From the NCBI GenBank assembly GCA_963457665.1, contig OY735222.1, forward strand, positions 36,099,891-36,163,890: a stretch of 64,000 nucleotides of DNA, written 5' to 3'. Each line of letters opens with the position of its first letter. Positions within the stretch are counted from its first letter, which is position 1. The notes below the pieces were generated by a model, which was not told the DNA's origin, searched no databases, and saw nothing but the letters and a program-made list of their open reading frames with translations. Positions 36,771 to 46,568 of this stretch are shown piece after piece. Made by a program: the position numbers and the translations under genes. The DNA comes from Thysanoteuthis rhombus. Lineage: Eukaryota > Mollusca > Cephalopoda > Oegopsida > Thysanoteuthidae.

Positions 36771-38015
36771 CTCTATTGCTCATCATGAAACCCTTATCGA
36801 TAATATATGCACGGAAACCCCAGTTAACTATGTTTTCGACAAAAGTTTCTTCGAATTGTGTATCTCACATATAATGAAAAATATTTTGTCTGACAGCAGT
36901 ATTATTTGACAAAATCACGACGAAACTTTCGAAATTTTTCTCAAACGGATTGATTCGATCCTAGGGCAACGACGAGTATTCAGTTAGTAATACAATCAAC
37001 CCACCATCACAAGTCAATAATTGAACAATCATAGCATCAAGATTTGAAGTTATGTAAAAAAAAATCGATCAAAGAACCAATATAGTCAGAATAAATTTTA
37101 TTTAAAACATCACTAGCGTTTTCAACGGAAAACATCTAAAATGATTTGAAAAAAAAAAAATGGATTTTTGAGAATCTAGATGTTTTTAGTAAACCCATCC
37201 AAACAAGGCCCTCGAGAGGTGAGAACCCCCCCCCCAAAAAAAAAATCCATAAAAGCATCTTAAAAGGGATGTACTGGAATGCTGATGCTAATTTTCAAGT
37301 ATGTAGACAAAACTGTATGACCAGGAGTATTGGGGCACACAAACACACGCACAAATGAAAAGGGATATGAACCTTGACCACTCTTGTTGGCTATGGTTGT
37401 TCAATATATTTTTCCAGCTGTTTAAATGAAATCCAGTGAAATTTATCAACTTGCATTTTTAATTGAATTTACGTACGGGAAATCAATAACTATATAACCT
37501 AATAACGAAGGAAGCATTTATTTTACAAAAAAAATATTTATTTTTCGACATAATACCTTCCTTAGTCCATGCATTTAATTCAGTGAAAATCTCAGATCGA
37601 AATCCAAATATTAACTATGAGTAAGGTTACGGATTTATCGATCCACCCTCTCGTATGTAAATACAGTCCTATCAGACATTGACATTTTCAATGAATAAAA
37701 AAGACAGAACAAGACTTTCCTTCGATTTTCCTTTTTTGCTTCTGGCATCGTTTCCTACGGATGTTGGCCGTTAAAGACAAAAAGAAGCCAACGGACATTA
37801 TTCAAATTGACATATTTAAAAAGTGATCCCTGCCAATTCTCATCTACGCTTCCAACGGAAAGAAGGGAGAAAGAAGAAGAAGAAAGGAAGGAAAGAAAGG
37901 AGCGAAGACGGGAAAAGAAAGAAGAAAAGGGAGGGAAGTAAAAAGAAAAGAAAAAAGAAAATAATACACTACATATGAACGAACGACGGTTTTGTCATTC
38001 AAGAGAATAAAAATG
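36771..38015. other. non-coding stretch with a short dispersed repeat
   Basis: Positions 37080-37145 read on minus (gatgttttccgttgaaaacg, then agtgatgtttta) match plus 43185-43250 (aatgttttccggtggaaaaa, then agtgatgtcata). A purine-rich patch lies at 37855-37960. No gene. Confidence 0.45.
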
Positions 38016-38162
38016 AATGAAAAATTAAAATCAAAAAGAAAGAATGAAAAATTAAAATCAAAAAGAAAGAATGAAAAATTAAAATCAAAAAGAAAGAATG
38101 AAAAATTAAAATCAAAAAGAAAGAATGAAAAATTAAAATCAAAAAGAAAGAATGAAAAATTC
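38016..38162 (+). repeat. 27-bp minisatellite
   Basis: Five perfect copies of a 27-bp unit starting at 38016, 38043, 38070, 38097 and 38124, plus a partial sixth. The unit begins aatgaaaaattaaaatcaa. Because 27 is a multiple of three, it encodes a repeating NEKLKSKRK peptide within a frame from 37992 to 38234. No splice context or conserved flank supports it as a gene. Confidence 0.9.
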
Positions 38163-38204
38163 GTGAAACTAACATTTCATTTTCTATTCGGTGGTGGCGG
38201 TGGT

Positions 38205-38275
38205 GTTAAAGACACGACCTTTGGGGGCTTCTAATCCGTGAACATCCAAAATTATAAGTGATTTCGATTGGACTT
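38205..38275 (-). mobile_element. short Helitron helicase scrap
   Basis: On minus it reads FGCSRIRSPQ, and the nucleotides ggatgttcacggattagaag match the plus-strand Helitron remnant at about 36729 (ggatgttcatggattagaag). This suggests two copies of one local Helitron family in opposite orientation about 1.5 kb apart. Confidence 0.6.
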
Positions 38276-39384
38276 TCGACTTCATATCTTTACCACCATC
38301 ACCCACAACTGCCTCCACCCATTTAAAAGTTTTGGTTATTTTTACCCTCTTGTCACCCAGCCCCGAATACAACACACCCTGGCACTCAGAGAAAAATTTC
38401 GATCGGAATGTGAGAGGGAGTTTGACGTTCACCGCAAAACAAGATGAAAGCGGAAAAGAAGACGAAAGGCCAGAGAAAAAAAACAGAAACACAGATAATC
38501 ATGCGTTGCCTACCTTAGAAAATAAGGAATACAGTTATTTCTCACCATTCGCGGTTTAGTCATGAATAATTTCATGGAGATTATTTAAGAATTTTCGTGG
38601 CGTACCGCGGAAAACCACATCATATAAACACGCTGTGAGGTATAAACAAAAGACATACATATATACTTATAATATAGCAGCTACCACGGACTTTTGACAA
38701 AAAGAGACATGAGTCGATAAAAACATCTGGAACTTGTAATCTATTAATTCTACCGTAATTATCGTGTTATTAATAAGAAAAAAGATTGTAGAATATTATC
38801 GATTATAATCTATCGATGTAGACAATATAAACCTTGAGATTTATCGGAAAGTTGTTTACACTCACGAACCATTAACCATGAGAATTTGCAATAGGAACAT
38901 TCAGAAAATATATTTTCAAGTCAACTACAAAATCCCATTCTAATTTTATAAAACCTCAATAAAATATCTTTTGGATTTCCCACAAAGTACACATTTCTAT
39001 AAAGATGAGCTTTTCTGAGATATTATATCCGTTGAAATTTTATTCGATACGGCATACTTATTTTTTTTCAATGGCTTTGATTCGGGAAATAAGAAATGTA
39101 AAAAAAAAAAAAAAAAGAAAAACTAAAATATTTTGTTTGGAAAGTTTTTCGTTGTTTATTCTAAACAAAAATACAGGATACATTTTTTGTTCTAAGAAAA
39201 AATGAAATTTTGATTGTTTTTTTGTTTTTTTTTAATAAAGATTTCGTTCAGTTATTGATGCTCATTCTCCTGAACAATAATGGGCTTTCAGGCAGATGAA
39301 GAAATATCTACAGCACACAAATGACGTATCCACAAACATGAATCAAATATCTATCTGCTAGAAATACCATATTAAATCTATCAT
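38276..39384. other. AT-rich non-coding stretch
   Basis: A-runs at about 39101 and T-runs near 39220. Nothing recognised. Confidence 0.45.
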
Positions 39385-39700
39385 ATATGACTGACTCCTG
39401 TCAAAGACGTTAATGTGAAGTGAACCAGAGTTCGAACTTGTTTGCCATGCTGATAACGATAATGTAAACATACAACTACTTTGAGATGTACTAAATGAAT
39501 ATTACGTCCTTATTGAATAGATATCAAATGCATGTGCACCTGTGTATTCGATATAGAACGGCCTTCTCAATTCAGTGATTTTAAATGATTTTACAGGAAC
39601 GAGGATTATCAAATAAGATTATATCTCATCTATTCACCCACACCTTACCATTCAACCTTCCCAAAAGAAAATTCTCGTGTCATCCGCTTTTCAGTTCGAA
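39385..39700 (-). repeat. SINE family B relative, copy 1 of a local pair
   Basis: Parallels 40665-40990: gttaatgtgaagtgaacc against attaatgtgaaacaagcc, then gtattcgatatagaac against gtattcgatagagaat, then atctcatctattcaccca against atctcatctattcaccaa. The two copies lie about 1.3 kb apart in the same orientation, from a segmental duplication or separate insertions of one family. Confidence 0.6.
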
Positions 39701-40256
39701 CCCCAAACTCTCTAAAGCCATTTCCAATATCCTCTCCTGTAGTAAACGCAAAGATAATTTTACCCGTTTCAATGGATTAAAGAATTTCTGAAATGTGCCT
39801 ATTGTTGATCCATTTCCCCCCAATGTTTAATTTTTTATAGACATGTTCTATCATGACCTTTCCAGCCAAAAGCAAGAAAAGGCGATGCAGAACACGCAAG
39901 ATCCACCCCCTCAGATAGAACAATATTGCCCTAAGGAAGAGCAATGCCAACTTTCCTTTAATAGATTCCAACAGTACCAGAATAAGGTGAATGTTGAGTG
40001 GGATGGAGCGAATATATAACGGCCCAAAATTAGTCAACAGAGAAAGAATTGCCATGAGAAAATGTCGTAAACATACTATATAATAATAAGTTTGAGGATG
40101 AAATTCAATTTCTAGTTTACTTACAGTACTAACCTTTTTGGTTGGATTCCCCCCCCCCCATTAGAATTACAGTCAAGGACCCCATGCATCCCGGCCCTGA
40201 ATCCTGTATCTTATTTCCTTGAAGAACAAATCCGCAGTATACAAATTCTATTTCTT
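39701..40256. other. non-coding stretch, nothing recognised
   Basis: A 92-codon minus frame (39777-40055) is Leu/Ile-rich with no recognisable motif. It is kept out of the gene list. Confidence 0.4.
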
Positions 40257-40513
40257 TAACCCATTAACTGCAGATAACTGAAATTTCAGTCAATGCAGTT
40301 CTATGACGACTGTGAATGACTGTGATTTCCATGTCGCTCAATGGACCCTTCCACTTTGAGTTACGGACAGAGAAACAAGCAAAAAAAGTCGTTCGTAACT
40401 CCAAGTGGAAGGGTCCATTGTTCAGCTTATTCAGCATCAACCCGTATAATAAAAGCTATCATTGCATTTAGAGCATGGCAACTGAGCCACTCCTGTGATA
40501 GTTAATGGGTTAG
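40257..40513. repeat. foldback element with strong inner stem-loop
   Basis: Inner arms 40339-40365 and 40394-40420 are 27 nt each and pair at 26 positions, around a 28-nt loop. An outer pair, aacccattaac (40258) and gttaatgggtt (40501), mirrors at the edges. The arm core (ggaag-gtccattgtt type) recurs as single words near 43767 and 43832, so the arms belong to a dispersed family. A MITE or hairpin-forming RNA is possible; no transposase is seen. Confidence 0.65.
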
Positions 40514-40664
40514 CCTCAGTCCACAATAACAAAAGAAAGTCCCTGAGGAAAACGGTTCCATTTATAATTTCAGATATTGATGATATTTTCTCATTGTCGA
40601 CCATTGGCAACCCACAGATGTGACATTTCAATAGTTATCTAGTAATGGGAAAAATTGTAAGAAA

Positions 40665-40990
40665 AAAAGTGGATTTATGCCTTTCCCGAAGATATTAATG
40701 TGAAACAAGCCGGGATTAGAACTTTGCCATATGAATAAGGATTCTGTGAACTGACGCCATCTTTGATGACTGGTAAAGATATAGTATGTACACATTGAAT
40801 AGATATCGAATACACACGCATCCCGTGTATTCGATAGAGAATGACCATCTCGATTCAGGCATCGTTGGGATCTGTGCGATTAAGTGATATTGCAGGATCA
40901 AAAGTTGTAAAGTAAGATAAACACATCTCATCTATTCACCAACAATTTACCATTCATCATGCCTGAAAAAAAAAAATTTTCGTATCATCT
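40665..40990 (-). repeat. SINE family B relative, copy 2 of a local pair
   Basis: Partner of 39385-39700. Keeps tttatgcctttcccgaag and a degenerate B-box-like gggattagaact on plus. Confidence 0.6.
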
Positions 40991-41109
40991 GCTTCTCGAC
41001 TCAAACCTGAAATAGTCATTAGAATGATTTCCTCCAGTTGTCAACACAACCATATAATTGTACCGATCTTTAATCCCTTCATCTCGTTCTGAACTTCTCA
41101 CCGCCATTG

Positions 41110-41275
41110 TTTTTCTTGTTTGGCCTAGCAGTTAACAGGGCGGACAATGAAATCGGAGAGCCGAATTCAAACTCCGGTCAGGACTGTTTCCGCCCACACC
41201 GTATTAATGCTCTCGGGAAAGGCATGAATCCATTTCTCCTCCCAATAGCATGTAGGACTGGACTCTTGGGAGGGC
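41110..41275 (+). repeat. SINE family B copy, opposite orientation
   Basis: Plus-strand head tttggcctagcagttaacag, then aatgaaatcggagagccg and B-box-like aattcaaactccgg. The tail contains ctctcgggaaaggcatgaat, the reverse of the atgcctttcc block of the minus copies. Confidence 0.65.
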
Positions 41276-44200
41276 AACCTGTCTGGAACAGAAACTGATT
41301 CAAAACTTTCTCAAAATTAGGTCAAACTCACACAGATTGAAGAAAAAAAAAACAACAAAAACGACAAAAAACAGCGGATTTTGTGTCGGCAATATGTTCT
41401 GAATGAGAAGAAAAAGTCTACAAATTTGTATGAGGGGGAAATTCAAAATGACTGCCAACCGTCCCACTGACAATATTCTATCCCAAGAAACGGGCAATGC
41501 ATTAAGTTCGCAGGTGAGTTGCTCAGGACTTAAGGGAGAGCAATGTCAAGTTTGAAGTTGTTTGGATGTGCTGTTCTCGAAAGAGCGGATCGGTAGTCCA
41601 AGCTGTCCTCTCTAGCAAATCACAATCCAGATGAAAAGTTGCGCAAAGTCTGCTTCCAATTCGGGATACACGACGCATATCAAGGCATTTTAGAGTAGAA
41701 TTTGTCACGTAGCTGGTATCAGATGTTTCAAGGGTGCTGATTCCAAATTTGATGTATGACGTTCACCAGTTCTTCTTTACAAGAGTTCATTCAAAATCAG
41801 AGCCAACATTGCATTTGCTAAATTGCATGCAAGTGATTCTGAATGAGGCAATGTAACCCCCAAATCACACAACTTCTTCAAAATTTTCTACGTGTGCTGA
41901 AGGGACTCCCATGCATGCTTTTAACAAGTACGTTTTGAAAATTCTCAACAGAAATGTCAAGAATTTTGAGGCCAGCATTCACGCACACACTGATACAGTC
42001 CTGAAGAATTATGGGGAAAATGTAAATATATTGACATGACATATCGTCGAAAAGAGAATTTCATCAGCTTTCTGACGCTGTTTCTTGTAAACTTGTATCT
42101 GTTGGGTATGAAAGATTATTACCAAAAACGTGGAACAGCTAGGTATTTAGCATTTACAAAGAACTTATTTAACGGAGTTATATTGTGCATAAATAGTTAC
42201 AACCAAAAACATAGACGGTGGGTTATGAGTCACACATGTACTTGAAATTCCCATGTAAATGCTTAGTACCTAGTTACGCGTTTTGGGCTGTAACTTTTCA
42301 GAAAGATACTGTAAGATATTAATTATGAAAACAGGCTTAGAAGGATAAATTAAAATATACGCCAGTCAGTAATCCTATTTCATTATCAGAAGGTTCGATG
42401 TGTAAATATGTTCATGTTTATTTATATCATGTTTAAAAATTCAAACAAATAGAAAATTTGAAAAAATAAATCACATATGTTTCATGGAATGAATTGACTA
42501 CATTAATATTCACAAAATATTCCGATTATTCACTTCATTTTCATTGACATAAATTTCCATTTTGGGCCTACAATGCAAGGGATGTAATCAAAGCCAATTA
42601 ATTTTTAAATCTATAGCTATTACAAATGTCAAACTATCCAATTTGGATGATTTAAGTCCTTTTCACCATTAACTAATAAAACGATTATAGATGAAAAGAG
42701 GTGAAAAATGTTCAGAGTTAGAATGTCAGACACTAATACATGGGTCGATATCAACGACGAAAGGTCGACAGGACAATCCTGGGGGATCAATAAATTCGGG
42801 GACAAACTGTACCGATTGAACCCTACCACAAGATCTGAGTAATAAGTTTAAAGAAATGTTTTGATATGAAAGAAGAAGTCGAGGAGGCAAGTCTTTAATT
42901 AAAAGGGTATCTAACAACCATAGCCATCAAAGATGGCGCAGGGATCTATCCTTTTTGTATGTGCATGTGCTTTTTTTGTGTATTTGTGTTCTACCACTCC
43001 AAGCCATATTGTTTTGTTCCCAGACTCGAAAATTGGCATCACTACTTCACTAGAGCCCTTCTAAAATTTTTTTTTTTTTTGAAAAAATTTAAAAAAATTT
43101 TTTTTTACCTTTTGGGGGCCTTGTCAGGTTTATCAATAATATCTTGATTCTGGAGAATCTAGATGTTTTTTTACTGTATTTCAAATGTTTTCCGGTGGAA
43201 AAACATCAGTGATGTCATAAAAAGAAATTAATCTGGTTGTATTTATCCTTCAATGGAAATGTCTTTACATGACTTCAAATTTTGACTCTACGGTTCAATC
43301 ACTGCCATGGGGAGTTTCTTTTGTATTTTTTTCTTTTCAGTGTGATGTATAGACATCCTCATTATCTCTTTGATTGATGCATAATTATATACTAGGGATT
43401 TGGTTCTTTTTGGGAAAATTTGGTCTGTATCAAATAATGGAATTGGTACTTTAGAAAATTTTGCCAAGGGTTGATAAGGGACCTGGGATTCCATAGGGGG
43501 GTTGAGGGCTTAAAAAGTTAGGCAACCCCTTCCTAATACATAAAAAATTTCAAAATATATTCATAAAGGATGAGATCTTTTCAAGTTGGTAACCATAATG
43601 ACCTTCAGATATAACATATACAAATTATATATTTCCTAGAAGTTCACAAATTTATATATGTATAGTAGTAAATTGCCATGAAAAAATATATATTCGAATA
43701 TACTTGAATTTCTATGAAATATTTTTTTTTTTCAAGAAAAGAGACTACTAGATTAATTTCATTGGAAGAGTCCATTGTTGAAAATGTTGAAAATGAGAAA
43801 TTTTATGAGCAAAATTGCTCCTGAGAGGAAGAGTCCATTGTTACGGATAGAAGAATAGAGAAAATCAAACTGTTGACCATATAAGTAGAAGATTATAGGG
43901 GTGGAGGTGTCAGTTGGTACATTTCATATTTGAATGTCTGTAACTTACTATAGAAAAAAGACTTCCTGTGGATTGGTCATTTAAATGTGAAACATTTGTC
44001 AAGTTTATTATACTATTTAAACATTAGTTAACTGCACCAACCTACACCACCAGTGCGGATAATTGATTCCATCTGATTGGGCAAGTTAGTTCTCTTGGCA
44101 CAGATGTGATTAGCTTAGTGTTATAATCGAGAAATATGAATTTTCAATTCATACAGAAAAATGTATTTGAGTGGAAAGATTTTAGGAATATAATGACCGA

Positions 44201-45562
44201 TTGATAGGACAAGTAGAATCGTACGAGTGGACCGCAATGATGCATTCTAATAAGGTGGAAGATATGAAAAGGAACAATGAGAAAAAAATGACGAAATCGG
44301 TGACTTGTTTCAAATTTGTTTTGTCATTTTACAGGTTTTTTTGTTTTGCCTCTGCCTCAGTTGTGTACAATTACAGGGGACCAAATAGCCCCACCTACAA
44401 CGTACAAATCAGCCCCAAACAAATTTTTTTATTTGCATTCTATTGCAAGGCAAAGTTCTCAAAAGCTGCTTGAAATTTGGTATGTATACTGTGTGTTGCC
44501 ACTTCTCGTAAACATAGATTATGCTATCATCAACCTCACAATACAGCATGAACTGGATACTTCTTTGTCGAAGCAAAAAAGTTATTTTCTAGGGTGAAGA
44601 AACGTTTTCCATGCAAAACTTTTGATACTTACAACTCAACTCAAACTAAGTAAGAGGAAAAGCAAATCTTTTTCAGCTCAAATTGAGGCTAACAGTGTCA
44701 GTAAGTGATTCAACCAACTGCTGCATCCAATTAGTCCCAGTTACCCACACACATTGACACATTGACAAGATTTATCAAGTAGGGATGGAAGATTGCCAAC
44801 AACATCCAACGGTATTTTCATTTTTATTATTGTTGTTGCATAAGTTGGATAGGGGTCAAATACTTGCATATTCCCGACGAGTTTTTGAAATCAATAATGA
44901 AACTTTACATGCCAGGATTTCAAATACTGATTTTCAAAGCAGACAAGTATTCTCTACTTGGAAAAACTGGTGTAACATGGTCTTCCAACCCCTATTCCAA
45001 CTGACCCACCATTTGGCCTCAGGTCATACTAAGCTAAGTAAATCAATATCATGATTTGCATCATGTCAGTCTGTTTTTGACATATTAGGAAGAGAAGAAG
45101 GGAGTAATGCAAACACATGAACCCAAAATTGGCTTCATGTGTGTTTACTGACTGCTGGTATTATAACTAAAAATTGCCGCAGCTACTGTTGAAATTATGT
45201 CGATTTCATTTTTAATCAATTTAAGACTAAAGACATGGAGGGTTAGGGTAAGGAGGTGAGAAGAGAAAAAAAAGATATGAGTTAAGAGGAAGAGAGATAT
45301 CTAAATGAAGACAATGCTCAAAGTTGGAATCACAAACTGCGAAAATAAGGATATTCTTATTCTATCAGGTATGGCTTTGCTATGGCTTACACTCCCATGA
45401 ATTTTCCAGACACGGTAGTACTTTAGGGTTTCCACCATTAGTGTACTGTTAGCAAAGCATAAGTATCAATAAAGAAGGAGAAGGACAAACACGTGGCAAA
45501 ATAAGATTGTTTTCTATCGAATCCTCATTCTGCATGAATAAGGATTTTTCAAAAGACAGAAA
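41276..45562. other. long non-coding stretch downstream of the minus-strand gene
   Basis: Holds short dispersed repeats only: 41532-41600 (gagcaatgtcaagtttgaag) resembles 60917-60970 (gggcaatgcggagtttgagg); 43185-43250 pairs with 37080-37145; 44915-44960 shares the SINE piece at 4205-4255. Plus frames at 44201-44597 and 44785-45054 carry no recognisable domain. Confidence 0.4.
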
Positions 45563-45568
45563 TTTATT
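45563..45568 (-). promoter_or_regulatory. candidate polyadenylation signal AATAAA
   Basis: Canonical AATAAA on minus, about 27 nt after the stop codon of the terminal exon at 45595. If used, the 3' UTR would be very short, so a more distal site is also possible. Confidence 0.45.
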
Positions 45569-45594
45569 GAAAATTAAAATACATCTTCTTTCAG

Positions 45595-46202
45595 TTATTC
45601 GACTTGACTCATTTTAGTCATGCTATCATCTTTCTCATCCTGGAGCGACTTATCATGGTCGATGTCCATCTGTACTAATAATGGATCAACCACCAAGGAA
45701 TTCAAGCAACACTCCATGAAGTCATTAGCTTTTTTACAAGACTCCAACTCGTTTTTTAACATATTAATCTTATCCTCTAAAGATTGAATGGCCTCAAAAT
45801 CAGGCAAGAATTCATCATCTTCATATTCCATGGATTTATTTACAGGGCTGACCATATCACTGGAGCAGTGATCACCTTTGTCAGATTGATCAGCACAGCT
45901 GTCCATGACTGTGACACCATCACCTTCTCCCGAATGGAGATTCATGAAAGAAGTGTTCTCTTCAAAGAATCCTTCTTGCAATGAGCGTTCCAGGAAGTCT
46001 TCGAAATGGTGACTGTGCTGCTTCTCGACATTCAGAGATGTCTTCAGGAGGTTGATTGATTTTGCATTTGTCGTCAAATCTTTATCAATAGAAAAACTGA
46101 TTGGTTCTGCTTTAGTCTTGGGTGATTCGGTTTGTCGTTCTTTTTTGGTTTGGACCATTTGATTAACAGACATGATGTAGGTGGACTTGAGAGTGGGACC
46201 CT
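45595..46202 (-). CDS. terminal exon of an unrecognised gene
   Basis: A 608-bp open segment on minus from a strong acceptor (T-rich tract ending ttttgcag at 46203) to a TAA stop at 45595-45597. It encodes the last 201 residues plus a split Glu codon shared with the 55042-55144 exon. The protein starts EGPTLKSTYIMSVNQ, has a Lys/Thr/Ser-rich part, an acidic Ser-rich middle (FFEENTSFMN, EYEDDEFLPDFE), a predicted helix or coiled coil (SLEDKINMLKNELESCKKAN) and an acidic tail. Composition and codon use look like a real exon, unlike every nearby frame. No family was recognised; the profile fits a largely disordered adaptor-like protein, which is inference. The upstream extension of this frame to 46263 is intron. 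Confidence 0.75.
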
Positions 46203-46299
46203 CTGCAAAAAAAAAAGAAAAAAAAAGTTGAACAAATTGCCAATCAGAAAACTGGAATACCAAAAAACTGATAGATAAGCAGCAGTGTAGGTGAGTGTG

Positions 46300-46301
46300 C
46301 G

Positions 46302-46332
<31 letters not shown>

Positions 46333-46568
46333 AGAAATGGATATATGATTAGACAGAATGATTATAAATTCCATTATGTTATATAGAAACTCTTATTTGA
46401 AATTATTTCCCGTCGTTAAACGGCTAATACATCACTTGGCTTAAACATCATAAATAGAATAAACAGTTAAAGAAAATGGGGCTGCTGTAGGAATTGAACC
46501 TGCGACCGATAGGGTAGCCGCTCCAACATAGCATTGCTCTTACCATTGAGAGAAACAGTCGCCAGTAA
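46300..46568 (-). repeat. tRNA-derived SINE family F, copy 1
   Basis: Minus-strand head (46565-46486) contains ctctcaatggtaagagcaat and gcaggttcaattcctac, good A- and B-box-like blocks. The body continues to a terminal (AT)n run at about 46304-46330. It abuts the GAT tail of the next RTE. A second copy without the head is at 54866-55030. Confidence 0.65.

Noticed and set aside
33680..38162. CRISPR-like arrays of short repeats
   Set aside because: The 33.7 kb array has degenerate units with irregular spacing, and the 38.0 kb array has no spacers; the genome is eukaryotic.
38184..38492. 102-codon minus frame
   Set aside because: The recognisable Helitron scrap inside it is in another frame, so this frame is not the ancestral coding one.
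39777..40055. Hydrophobic 92-codon frame, possible membrane protein
   Set aside because: No motif, no splice sites, and composition explained by AT-rich DNA.
40437..40631. Minus frame with two CxxC pairs, a possible small zinc-ribbon protein
   Set aside because: It overlaps the foldback element, has an unlikely Leu/Asn-rich middle and no splice or conservation evidence.
46203..46263. N-terminal extension of the terminal exon frame to an ATG at 46263
   Set aside because: The extension is encoded by the T-rich tract and AG of a strong splice acceptor, hence intron.
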